The position numbers and the translations under genes were made by a program. From Primula veris (Eukaryota; Streptophyta; Magnoliopsida; Ericales; Primulaceae), in the NCBI GenBank assembly GCA_963682055.1, contig OY821747.1, forward strand, positions 25,108,126 to 25,172,125: a DNA stretch of 64,000 bases, given 5' to 3'. Shown piece after piece: positions 11,303 to 22,256 of the stretch. The notes beneath the pieces were generated by a model. That model saw nothing but the letters and a program-made list of their open reading frames with translations. It searched no databases and was not told where the DNA came from. How positions within the stretch are numbered: position 1 is the first letter of the stretch; each line of letters opens with the position of its first letter.

Positions 11303-11402
11303 CTGACTTTGTCTTCCTCTCATTAAACCATTTCATAAGTTTGACCCTCAAAGTATCAATCATCTCTGTAATAGACATGTCTATGATATCGAATATCCAA
11401 CT
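11303..11402 (-). pseudogene. MULE transposase, C-terminal piece beyond solo LTR
   Basis: On the minus strand, removing the solo LTR and one target-site copy joins EAFNS to SWIFDIIDMSITEMIDTLRV and then MKWFNERKTKSG, which matches the region after the catalytic Glu of mudrA transposases (the usual form is EAFNSWI...). A donor-like GTATGT follows at 11302. The continuity shows that the LTR inserted into the transposase exon. Confidence 0.78.
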
Positions 11403-12687
11403 TGTTGAATCATGGGTTCAATAATTGATTTTGATTATACGTTTGATTATGTATTAATGATTTTACGATTTCTCTATTCGATGATATAATGCTTTGTCTT
11501 TTCCAAAAATAGAAAATGTATATTTTAGGACTTTAAAATGATATAGCATTCGATAACGAAGCCAACGGTTCAAACGGAAGTAAATTTGAAGTCCGAACAA
11601 GCAAGTTACGAGCATTTCAAAGTCGAAAGTTCAATACATAAATCTCCAGGTTCACCCACCAATGGGTCAGAAGACACCCACCAGTGGGTCAATGTTCCAG
11701 AACCAAACAAGATTTCACCCACCAGTGGATCAGAAGACACCCACCAGTGGGTCAATGTTCCAGAACCAAGCAAGATTTCACCCACCAATGGGTCAGAAGA
11801 CACCCACCGGTGGGTCAAAATGCAGATGAAAAAAAAAACAGCTTTTTAGCTTTTTCAAAAAGTGGCTTTACCCAATTGATAAAACACTCAACCACTTAAA
11901 ACGGTTATATAATACCCACTGGACATTTTGGAGCTAATAAAACCCCCCCAAATACCTCTTCAAACACAACCAATTACATCCATCAACCTCTCTCTATCTT
12001 ACACACTTAAAATCACCATTTTGGTGAAATAATTCGAAAAAGAGGGAAATTGAAGAAAAAGCGATTCAAGCACAAATCAACATCAAACATCATCAATATC
12101 ACAAATTAGCTTATTTATAAGCATTCAAATTGTGAGTGTTGTTTAATTTCGATAAATTTTGTAAAGAGCAAAATATAAGCTCATTTGGAAGTGAGTGTTT
12201 GGGTAGAAGCTTTTAAGCCAAAGTGTTGGTTAAAAGTTCTAGGTTAAACACTTGGTTACTCATAGATTGAGGGGGAGTCGTTGACTCGTAAACATGTTCG
12301 CTTGCACTTGTATCAAGAGTAGGAACCTCGGGTAGAGGGTGAGCGAATCGATTGATTAGCTTGTTAGGATTTGTAAAATCGGAAAGAACATTTTAGTGAA
12401 ATACTCGGTAGCGTGAATACCGAGGAGAGGACGTAGGCCGTTTTTCCGAACCTCTATAAATCGCGGTGTCAATTTCTTTCCTTAACTATTTATGTTCCGC
12501 AACTTATATTTTTGTGATTGTGCGCATGTTTAAATTTATTCTTACATTATCATCGCATATTTTTTATCGCAAATATATATTGAGCTAGTTGGGTTGTTAG
12601 TTGCGCTTAGAATTTTAGTTCCTCAAAAACGCCTAAAAACCTTATTCACCCCCCCCCCCCTCTAAGGTTTAGCCACACGGGCCAACA
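11403..12687 (+). mobile_element. solo LTR, 1,285 bp, 5-bp TSD
   Basis: Starts TGTTG and ends CAACA. It is flanked by the perfect direct repeat CAACT at 11398-11402 and 12688-12692. No internal retrotransposon coding sequence is present, so it is an LTR left after LTR-LTR recombination. A TATA-like TATATAA lies near 11906 and a run of 13 C at about 12648-12660. The orientation is taken from the TATA box and is tentative. The minisatellite at 11651-11818 is internal to it. Confidence 0.9.
11651..11818 (+). repeat. 63-bp minisatellite in the solo LTR
   Basis: About 2.7 copies of a 63-bp unit. Each unit carries two copies of the small palindrome CACCCACCARTGGGTC, spaced by CAGAAGA. Frames read through it on both strands (repeated GSEDTHQWVNVPEP) are repeat artefacts. 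Confidence 0.88.
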
Positions 12688-12692
12688 CAACT

Positions 12693-13885
12693 ATTAAAAG
12701 CTTCAACTGCATTTGATGTCGTCTCTCCGTACCGACAGGCTTTGCAATACGCTTCAGTCCATCTCTCTAGATCAATACTATTTATAAAGTCTTCCATCTT
12801 TTTACCACCCAACACAAATATCTTAGAAATGTTGTATTCAAGCAGCGGTATTGTTGGAGCAGTCACACATGATTGAAGCAAATCAACAAGATCTTCCTTG
12901 CATACGTCTGTGCCACTAAATCTGGTCTTCAAATTTGCTTTTAGATGTTGCAAACAAAAGCAATGAACAAAATCTGGAAATACACGAGTCATCCCCTCCA
13001 ATAAACCAGCGTGCATGTCTGAGAGGAAAGTCAGCGGCCGATCGATTCCAACTGTCAACTTTAATTGCATCAGAAACCATTCCCAACTAACAATATTCTC
13101 CACAACAACGACTGCAAATGCAAAAGGATAGAGGCCTTTGTTTCCGTTCTTTCCAACTGCAGAAAGCAGTGTACCCTTAACTTTACCCTTAAGAAAAGTA
13201 CCGTCTATAAAAATCAAAGGACGGACATGTTTGAATCCATTGATGCAGGCAGCAAATGCAAAAAAAAGCTTTTTAAATCTCCTCTCATCATCAAGTTCCA
13301 AAACAACACGTGTTCCTGGGTTTTCAACCTTCAAAGCATGTAAATAACCCTCGAGATGGTTATAAGAATCACCAACATCTCCAAAGTTAATAATTGACAC
13401 TAAGCTCATACCCACGTCTCAGTTTTGCAATCATAGAAGATGTTTTTAATTTTGTATCTTCTCTAACAACATCTTTAACGCAATCTTTCACTAGCAAGCT
13501 GTTAAGCTGCTTATTGGGATCAATATGCCCCATCCTCTCACAGGTATGGACCGGGTTAAACTCTCTAATATAAAACTGCCGATCATGTTTCCGATAACTG
13601 GCTTTTACATACCAGCAACATCCTTTATCCCCCCTTATCTTGCAAAATGCATTCACTTTATTAACATGATTCTTCTCCAACACTGGCTCGCTGCCATCAT
13701 AAACACAATATTTGCGTAATGATGTCCTAAACTCATCTACTCCCCCGACAAACACTTGACCCACATCTCTTAGCAAGTTAGGCCACTCTCCTGTTTTGTA
13801 AACCTTTTTAACAACAATACTTGACTTGGCTTCCTAGTCATCAGATTCATCAGCAACAGTTAGACCAGAACTGGAACTTACTTGA
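12693..13885 (-). pseudogene. MULE (mudrA-type) transposase
   Basis: N-terminal MuDR DNA-binding region at 13776-13387 (GQVFVGGVDEFRTSLRKY, CWYVKASYRK, HTCERMGH), then the MULE DDE domain at 13390-12693: first Asp in FIDGTFLKGK, second in FLSDMHAGL, Glu in SNAVEAFN, plus the C/H motif HCFCLQHLKANLK. A TAG at 13834-13836 cuts the N-terminus (ESDD*EAKSS). The two parts are in different frames and the segment between them is shortened near 13390-13415. The exon is then split by the solo LTR at its 3' end. The catalytic residues are still visible, but this copy cannot be active. It would cut and paste the MULE DNA. Confidence 0.88.
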
Positions 13886-13917
13886 CAACTCAAAACAGTG
13901 TTGTTGCCCATACAAAA
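13886..13917. other. boundary between MULE and neprosin fragment
   Basis: Short spacer between transposase-like sequence and the first readable neprosin codons. The MULE end probably lies here, but no clear terminal repeat was found. Confidence 0.3.
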
Positions 13918-14855
13918 CTGAGTATAAATAAGTTTGTTGGAGCTAGAGGTTCAACATCTATATGAAATCCAGCAGCTAGCGGTAAAGCATATAGTGCTGG
14001 GAGATATGAAATCAAGACGATAGTATTGAAGTTGGTTGGAAGGTATGTGGTTATAAATATTTTATTATGAACATCAATACAATTACCATTTACCAATAAC
14101 GTTTTACTCTTTTACATTTTATTATGAAAATCAACTTTTTTTCTTGATAGGTTGATCCAGCATTATACGGTGATACATATACTCATTTATATATTCGCAT
14201 AGACATAAGTGTCTCTTATAATATTAATAATGATGTTACAAATGTTATAATATAAATAGATAATGGATCAGAACTTCTAAAGCATACCTAATGAAAACAG
14301 GGCGGCCGATCTCATTGTTTTGATGTAAGTTGTGTATTTGTCATCGTGAGAGCAGGTATTGTAGTTGGAGATCATTTTAGAGAGACTTCACAGCCTGGAG
14401 GACCAGTTTATGATCTAACTATCTACATCATCCAGGTAAATTATTAAAGTTTGGATGGAAAAAAAGTCTAGCATGGGTATATTGGTTATTGGGATAAGTT
14501 TAAGTTTCGTTTTACATTACAGAATACAATCACCGGAAATTGGTACCTTGAGCTTGGTTCAAACCACACACTAGTAGGTTTTTGGTCGAATGGTTTGTTC
14601 ATGGGTCTTGCAACATTGGTTGTTTCAGCTGAGTGGGGAGGAGAGGTGTTTAGTCTACTTGGCACACGAACACCACCAATGGGTGCTGAATCTATTCCAA
14701 CGTCAAACGTAGATTATGATGCTTACTTTAGAATAATGACATTATTGGATGGACAAAAGACTCTCATTGCAGAAAATTTGGACATTATTAACGATACCAA
14801 AAATTACCGACCGACTGACGCGACATTAGCAAATTGCCTCTTTGCGGTAATATGA
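13918..14855 (+). pseudogene. neprosin-domain (DUF239) protein, 5'-truncated
   Basis: Pieces in order: FVGARGSTSI-stop-NPAASG ... YSAGRYEIKTIV (13930-14042), VDPALYGDTYTHLYIRID (14153-14207), GGRSHCFDVSCVFVIVRAG with GPVYDLTIYIIQ (about 14259-14436), and an intact last exon 14523-14855 with ITGNWYLELGSNHTLVGFW, AEWGGEVFS, PPMGAESIP and YFRIMTLLDG. These follow the order of the neprosin domain of secreted plant glutamic peptidases and their relatives, including the conserved WGGE. The first segment has TGA where Trp is expected (IWNP) and the third has TAA TGA. The N-terminal activation domain and signal peptide are missing. The fragment starts about 30 bp after the transposase sequence ends, so the MULE may have removed or captured its 5' part. 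Confidence 0.82.
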
Positions 14856-15977
14856 TGTTTTATGGGAGGTCTTCCTAACCCACCAATATAATAAAAAAGT
14901 ATCATTGGTTAGGTTGAGTTAAGTTTCTACCTGTATTTTGAATTAAATGATATCGCCAAGTGTCTAATGTGACGACTTTTTGCTGAAATAATAGGACTAT
15001 TCTGGATAACTTCTCATTCTTGAAAACTTGATAAATTCATACTCATTTTGCTCTACTTTGTTGGAACACTACGATATACCATGCTAATTTGTAAAACAAA
15101 TGATTATGAATTAAGCGTTAGAAAACCGATTCAAAAGTTAAGTACCTACTATTGTGGCGGAACTATGTGATTAATTTTAAAGTTGATCATTCCAGCGATT
15201 TAGTGTTGCAAAACACTGTAACCCAGCTTTAAACTTGAGTTGATTATAGCTCAATTATCCATTTAAGTAGATACTAGTACTATATGAGACTTATTTTTAG
15301 TCTAATTTTGAACTTTAGCTAAAATTTCCAAAGTACACTCTGGTAAAGCTGATGTAAATAGAACAAAATTTATAAAATTATCTAGTAATTATTTTGTTGA
15401 AACGGAGACTTGTTAAATGGAACACCCTACAATGAAACATGGATTTGCAAGTTGGAAAGAATAGAGTAATATTTATTATCAATGTTATAAAAGGTTCTAT
15501 GCGGAAATGGCTGACATAGTGCCTAATCCCTCATAATTGCACTTAATCCCGCATGATTTACCAGGTGTCTAGGCTCGCCTTTAAGAACACTGTTTATTAC
15601 TAAATAGTCAACAAAATACTCGACGAGTCACAAATATTTTACTAATTCCATAAATATTGACATATATTTTCATTTTAACTAAAAGGGTAAATATATCTAT
15701 CAACTAATTTCATAGCGTCATTTCAAAATCCCACTAGGCCTATTTGGCTATTTATTCGAACCCGGGTTCAATTTGTAAAGTTAAGAAAATAGTAGACCCA
15801 AACGCAATAGCCGATAGATATTGAAACGAATAAATTTTTTATTGGAGGTTAAATCATAGCCTCATTATATAATACATATATACTGTATATATAGAGAGAG
15901 AATAGATACAGTATGGGTTCAACATCACCGAAGGTATACTCCTATTTTTCCCATTAGTTAGTGTAATTAATTTTACT
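14856..15977. other. intergenic, no gene recognised
   Basis: AT-rich non-coding DNA. A short AG run occurs near 15891-15900. Nothing else is supported. Confidence 0.6.
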
Positions 15978-15981
15978 ACTA

Positions 15982-16055
<74 letters not shown>

Positions 16056-16104
16056 CATTATCATTATCATTATCATTATCATTATCATTATCATTATCAT
16101 TATC

Positions 16105-16151
<47 letters not shown>

Positions 16152-16153
16152 TA
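15978..16153 (+). repeat. compound ATT / ATTATC microsatellite
   Basis: About 176 bp: (ATT)n, then about 20 copies of ATTATC/ATCATT, then (ATT)n again. The symmetric layout suggests the hexamer expanded inside an ATT tract. Confidence 0.95.
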
Positions 16154-16946
16154 TATTTGATTTGCTTCGAGCTTAATTTAGCTTAATTAGAGAATGTTTA
16201 ACGGGAGTCGGTTACGCTGGGCGGAGCTTCGTGAGGTGGGGAAGCCACCTTTATCGTTGGCAGGATGCGGCTGTTGTTGCCGCACATTCTTCTCCTGCTT
16301 CTTGTTGTTTCGCTTCTCTCTCTCATTTCTCTGTATATCGGTTCTGTATGTTTAATTACAGGAACTGGTCCCTGTATTAATTACAGACTAATCCCTGTAA
16401 TTTTAAATATATTTTAAAAAATAATCTAACGGTTAATAATTACTCTGTTGGTCCCTGCAATTTCAGATTTTTACAATTTAGTCCCTATAACGGTAACAAA
16501 AGGATAAAATTAGTAATTTATTTGGTCCCTAGACTTTTAAACTATACAAATAGGTCCTAAATAACGGCTAATTATAGTTTTTTCAGTCCAAAATGTTTAA
16601 AAAGTTAAAATTTGACCCATGTCTCTCACTATATAAACTCACACTCATATTCATTCAAATCACACAATTCTCTCACTTTTACTATCTTTCATATAAAATT
16701 AAACACATTTATTCTCTATAAATAACCAATTTTGGTGGTGATAATTTCAATTACCCAATAAAACCCGAGTATAAAACGTATTACGTGTCTTCCCCCAATA
16801 TATTTACTCACAATATCCATATGACGACTCATCTCAATATTCAACGCAACATTTGCAAACTCAATATTCTCGACCTTCAAAATACACATCAAGAAATAAA
16901 AAATCAAACTCAAACTAAAATTGATACGGTTGATCAGAAAGTGTAG
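16154..16946. other. degenerate transposon DNA upstream of Myb-like remnant
   Basis: 16196-16330 is richer in GC but gives no recognisable protein. 16360-16600 repeats TGGTCCCTGNAATTT-like phrases in both orientations, common in plant non-autonomous transposons. 16626-16720 looks like a promoter and 5' leader (TATATAAAC, then CT-rich sequence) ahead of the Myb-like remnant. Confidence 0.4.
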
Positions 16947-17252
16947 ACCGAATACGAATATGAGCGATTTTGTAAAAATTGGTGTAATATATCAACCGAT
17001 AGGGTTGCTGGTAATGAACAACCAAAAGCGCAATATTGGATAAAAATTCATGTCGATTATCATTACGAGTTGCCGGTTGGTTGGGTTTCAAACCGTTCAC
17101 CGAAAATGTTGCACCACCACTTTTGTGACGTGAGTAAAAGGGAAAATTCTAAGTATGCTTTAACTATGAGAAAAGGAGGCAAAAAAACGGAGAGTCTATT
17201 ACACTTGAGGGGTTTTTTCTTTCAGCTCGGACCACGTTTTTCATTCCACTAG
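16947..17252 (+). pseudogene. PIF/Harbinger-type Myb/SANT-like protein, partial
   Basis: Frame with TEYEYERFCKNWCNISTD, QPKAQYWIKIHVDYHYELP and SNRSPKMLHHHFCDVSKREN. The order W-T-x-E-x-x-x-x-x-C-x-x-W-x-N-I-S-T-D, then Q-x-x-x-x-W-x-K-I, then SPKMLxxHF, matches the trihelix/Myb-like ORF1 protein of plant PIF/Harbinger transposons, which binds the transposon ends beside the transposase. The Trp codon before TEYEYE is TAG (16944-16946), and the frame ends soon after the third helix, so it is a dead fragment. No DDE transposase was found next to it. Confidence 0.65.
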
Positions 17253-18130
17253 GTAGTGGCCATATCTATTACACTTGATCGTGTCCTTTATTTTCATCTT
17301 TCTCACGAATGTTTTAAAAAAAACTTTTAAAATTTTAAGCTTATAAATGTCTTACAATTACTGGAAAATCTAGAAGTGAGGATTCGTAAATATAATCTTG
17401 TCTGGAACTAGAAATGTCAAAACGGAGAATAACTAAAATGGGAACATGAAACAGCAACGTGACAAACCAAATAAATTATAAAATATACACGTCAAAATTA
17501 TAGTAAACAGGAATCATAAACCGAGAAATGAATTATGCGATATGCAGTTTTCCAAAAGGGTGATGAGTTTATGAACGACTATGTACTTGCAATTTCCAGA
17601 CCTATTTATAGAGGATTCATTAATAAAAATTCTACTTTCTCCCTTATGAAAAGATAGCATTTGGATTAATTTAAGATCAAGAGAATCAGTACAAAACCTC
17701 AATTCTCTTCTAATCCAAAATTAATACGATCTATCTATAAAGTATTCTCCAAAATGATAGAAAGAGAATGAATTCAAAACCAAAAATATTAAAAATATAT
17801 ATGGGAGAGGAAAGATATTCGAGTAATTAAAGAGTAATTCCCCAATCTAAAATAGGAGGTTTGTGCGAAAGAAATTTCTCCCCAGATACTAATATCGCCT
17901 TCCCGTGAGGCATCAATTACATCTTAATATATTCAACAAGAAGTCATGGCATCAAACAAAGCGGAAAAGATAAAAGTTATTGAACTGCACTACACGATAA
18001 GAAGGCCTTTAAAAATCCACATTCCAAACAAGCCGAAGAGAAATGTACTTTACCAAGGTATTTTTTATCTGGAGACAATTTTCCAAAAACGACCTAAACA
18101 TAGCCGACAGTTTCTATCTTTTCCGACTTA
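17253..18130. other. intergenic / 3' flank of AKR2-like gene
   Basis: AT-rich. On the minus strand this is the 3' UTR and downstream region of the gene at 18131-22256. No other gene is supported. Confidence 0.55.
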
Positions 18131-21100
18131 TTATTCCACATTCTTTTCAAGCAGCTTCTTCATTACATCAATTACACTGGTGTGACAATTAATCAGAGCA
18201 ATCTCGTAGGGGGTCTTGTCATGAACATTTTTGAGTTCACTGCATAAAAAAAACTATAATTTTAAACTGTTTTTTCTTCCAAATTATCACAGACAAATAG
18301 GGTTCAAGGTTGGGACTTACACATCAGCTCCATGTTTAATGAGAAGTTCCACACACTTCTCTCGGCCAAGACCGGCAGCATAGTGAAGTGCAGTGTTCTT
18401 TCTGATATCAAGAGCATCCACAACCACTCCTTTGTAAATGAGATATTCAGCTTTCTTCACCTGAAAAACAATAGTAATTTTAAATTCTCATACAAACAAC
18501 CCCCGCAAACAATAACTCAAATTTCCAGTCCACTTTCTAATTCTTGTCAAGCCAGAAAAGGAGAAAAAAATTACGTTCCAAAGGGGAGGAAAACAAAAAA
18601 AACTTCAACAACCTAATTCGGAAGGCTTACAAATCAAACAAGTTGGGAAAAAAGAAAACCTGAAATGCAGCTGGAGATACAACAAGAAGAAAAGACATGA
18701 AAGAAGAAGAAAATCACCAAGCAAGTATACCTTTCCCCTGAAACATGCGCGATGCAAGGCTGTCCTTCCCACATAGTCCAGTTTCTTAATTTCAGCTTCA
18801 GAGAGTGACTTTTTTACTTGCCTGGTTTTATTGTGTCAGCTTTAGAGACTACTGCCACTTCATTCCCCCAAACCTATATACACAAAACTATCACCATGGC
18901 TCAAATGTAATATCCATCTATGCTATTAAATTGAGAACTTATTATGTCGTCCAAATCATACTAAAACAGTGGTGAAAAGGAACCAATTTCAACCGAGCTC
19001 GTCATGGTGTAAACATAAATTAGGGAAATGGACTAGTTTATACTTTATATACCTCAGCATCATTAAAGGAATCATTATGCAACTGATCAGGCACTTCAAA
19101 AGTGATACGAACCCTTGCAAGTGTGCATCTGCATAATTGAACCATGGCTGTAAAGATCTCTCTATCGGTTGATGTCCTGAAATCCAAAAATCAAAAATGA
19201 AAATGAAAGAATAATTGAGAAAAAGTAAAGACTCAAACCACACAATCAAACTTCTTTACCCATTGACCCAATAGATAAAAAAAAAAGGGATGCAGTAATC
19301 ATCTATCATGATAAATACATGTGTGGACAAAAAAATGGACAAACATGAGGATTAAATAATTAACCTCTTTATAGTAGCGTGATTTCCCACCATAGAAGCA
19401 AGTGAATCATAGGTGTGTGCAATTCTATCTTCAGGAATAGAGTTAACCTATCAAAAAAAGATGCAAGGAACAATGTATGTGAAGAGACATGCACGCTCTC
19501 AAATGCCGTCCCGCCAAATACTTGACACGCAAGCTCTCAAATGCCATCCCGCCAAATACTTTCTAGAATTAGAAACATTTAGAATACCTGTTTAAAAGCA
19601 ATGCCGAAGCGCTTAATTTTCGCAGAAAGTTGAGGGTTATCCATAACCTGTCTGAAGGCGAAGGAGCAAGCTTCTAAATCAAATTGAGGAGGGGAACATC
19701 CAGTCAGAGCATGGAGTATACCATGCAGATGCATTTCCAACCTAATAAATGCAGGATCTTGCATTATCTGGTCACACAAGTCTTCGTAGATTGGGTCCTG
19801 TACTTGCATAAATAATTGAAAAGGCATGGAGTATACCATTCAGATGCAAACTGATTATTAAACGAAATTTTGAACTAATACATGTACTCAATAAGTTACT
19901 TAAGTTAAACCTTGCACAATGAATTTAATGACGTCAAACTTCACTTATTGCATTTGAAAATGGATCATGCAAATGCTGCATTTCATAATCCCCTAATTAT
20001 TTTTTAAAGTCAAAATCCAAGTAAGTTTACTTCAAAAAGTTTCTGTACTGTTAGATTGATGGGTGGTAATTGGGTGTTTTCCATGGAAATGTATATGCAT
20101 CAAGGAGGGATGTAGATCCAACAAGACAGCGAGAAAAACTGGGTAACAATACATATTATACGCCATTTAAGGAGGTCCAACTTATAATTAGAATAAGATT
20201 TATCTCAATGGCTTTGTTCAAATCCAAACAGGGAACATAACTTAATAAATTGTCTTAGTAGAACATAGAGGCTAATGCAGTATAAGTTTGTAACATCTAT
20301 AGAGGAACACTTAACTAATAACATAGAGGAGAGACACATAGCGAAGTCTTGTAAGAGATAAAGTAATGTTAAGAAATACAAAGGACAGAAAAAGATATCT
20401 TACAGTGAGTAACTTTTCCACCTCAGGAATTGTTAAAGATGCAGTAGCTAACCGACTTTGCCCAGAGAGTGGTGTGTCAGAGCACGTTTCAGATTTCAAT
20501 TTGCTCCCTATCACACAATTTTTTTCATCAATTCGAGAAAAAAATACGTAAAAAAATGATTTTGAGACCCTGCTAAAGAAAGGTTCCAGTTAGAGAGTCA
20601 TACTAAAAAAGACCCCCATTAGATTGAGTAAAGATTGATAACTCTTATCAAACTAAAATAGTGTAAAATCACCTCCCGGAAGAGGAAAAGAATCCTATTA
20701 TTAAATGACCCTAACTTAATAAAAAATGAAAGCATATCATCGACTGAAGAGAGACGGAGCTTACCCTGACTGGAAATTTCTAGCTTATCATCCCTGAGCA
20801 AGTTTGAAGCCTTGACATACTTAACAAACTGGAGGAATAAAGGACATCAGTTTCATAGTAAAAGCCTTTAAAGCGGTTGAAAATATGAAGGGAACAATAT
20901 CGAGAAAAAAAACTTTTACTCGCAGATAAAGACGACAAAGTAGCACAGAATACTGCTAATCGCACAAATATTTCAAGTAAGGGACAAAGTGATGTTTGAG
21001 TAAGTAATGACAGAAGAAAGAAAGAAACCTACATTGACAATGTCAGGTATACTAGGTTTATCTAAAGGTGAAGATCCAGAGAGGAGTCTGTCAACATAGG

Positions 21101-22256
21101 AAGATCCGGTCTTCAATTTCTTGCTCGCTGTTACACCATTTTTTCCATGAAAGCCGATAAAAAATTAGATTGGAAAAATGATTTTGATGCCTCAAAGCAC
21201 AACTAGAGAAATAGATAAACTTATCAAGCAGCGGCAATTGATAAACTTAAAAAAAAAAAAAAAAGGGTTCAAAGCACAACCATCACAGATAATATGATGT
21301 TAACCTCAGCTATCCTCCTAACAGCGCCTTTATAGTGTAAAAAATTAACAGTTAAACAGCCTGATTTCTAGATATTAAATTAGTAATGGGCCTGTTTGGT
21401 TGTACCATTGAAGAGGGATTTTAATTTTTTTTTACAGAAGTAGAATGATAAAAACCTGCTTCAAAACAGACACTGGAGTATAAAACGAGAAATCGTTCTT
21501 GTAGAAGTACGGATTTACTCAAGCTTTCATCTAAAAAAAACAAGCTTATATCCATAATATGCTATTACAAGCAGAAGAAACCAAACAACTAAGCTAGTTT
21601 ATTAAAAATGAAAGCAAAAAAAAAAAAAAAAAGGTTAAGCTTTTTACAATCCAACCAAACAAGCCCATTAAAGCAGAAAATAGAAACGATTATTATCGAA
21701 AGGACCCTAAAAAATGTATAGTAGAAAACAGAAAAATACAAATACAACCAAACAAGCCGATTAAATCAGAAAACAGAACAATAGATATAGTGTACAAATT
21801 AACAGTCAACCAGCCTGATTTCCAGATATTAAATTTATAATGGGCTTGTTTGGTTGTAACAATGAAAAGGTATTTTAATGTTGTTTTTTAACAGGAATAG
21901 AATGTTAAACTCTATTCCAACGAAAAACTGGAGTATAAAACGAGCGCTTTATATTTCATGAAAAACTCTATATATTAAAACATTAAGTAAGCTTTTCGTG
22001 TGAAAAAGCAAGCTTATATCCATAATATGTTATAATAACAAGCAGGAGAAACCAAACAATTAAGCTAGTTTTAAAAAATGAAAGCAAAAAAAAAAAAAAA
22101 AGCCCATTAAAGCATGAAACAGAAACGATTATCATTTGAAAGAACCCTACAAAATATTTTATAGTAGAAAAACAGAAAAAATAGAAAATAGAAAAATAAT
22201 GGATTACCCGGTGGACTGGAAACTTCCAAAGCATCCCTAATCAACTTTGAATCCAT
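18131..22256 (-). CDS. AKR2-like ankyrin-repeat chaperone, 10 coding exons
   Basis: Exons, minus strand: 22256-22208 (ATG at 22256), 21127-21033, 20828-20765, 20507-20404, 19797-19588, 19447-19365, 19176-19053, 18873-18731, 18460-18321, 18239-18131 (TAA). All have GT-AG borders and matching phases, giving about 373 residues, near AKR2A's ~340. Exon 5 has the AKR2 central region (IMQDPAFIRLEMHLHGIL, then FAFRQVMDNPQLSAKI); exons 8-10 have ankyrin repeats (GRTALHRACFRGK, KNTALHYAAGLGREKCVELL, DKTPYEIALINCHTSVIDVM). AKR2 is the cytosolic factor that escorts outer-envelope proteins to chloroplasts; repeats bind lipid or client. The only break is a 1-nt frame mismatch in exon 8 near 18815, so it may be a young pseudogene or contain a sequencing error. 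Exons 1-2 and 3-4 look like a duplicated pair. The 20.65-kb array begins in intron 1. Confidence 0.8.
19489..19562. repeat. two-copy 38-bp direct repeat in intron
   Basis: ATGCCGTCCCGCCAAATACTT and ATGCCATCCCGCCAAATACTT with their flanks recur as CTCTCAAATGCC... units, in the intron between exons 5 and 6 of the AKR2-like gene. Confidence 0.7.
21386..21668. mobile_element. MITE with GGGCYTGTTTGGTTG ends (copy A)
   Basis: Left end TGGGCCTGTTTGGTTGTA, right end CAACCAAACAAGCCCA; flanked by TAA and TTA. The end sequence and TWA-like flanks fit Tourist/PIF-type MITEs, but the family assignment is tentative. It contains a run of 17 A, ending at 21632. The 20.65-kb array unit begins directly after this run, inside the MITE. 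Confidence 0.55.
21838..22110. mobile_element. MITE related to copy A (copy B)
   Basis: Shares with copy A the left end TGGGCTTGTTTGGTTGTAAC, the internal GCAAGCTTATATCCATAATAT, the A-run and the final AGCCCATTAAAGC. Flanks are also shared (ACAG..AACAGCCTGATTT before; AGAAACGATTAT after), so about 456 bp including the MITE is duplicated in tandem (21333-21790 against 21790-22250). The copy recurs at 42488-42760 and 63138-63410. Confidence 0.6.

Noticed and set aside
11586..11899. Frames with repeated GSEDTHQWVNVPEP
   Set aside because: Caused by the 63-bp minisatellite in a non-coding solo LTR.
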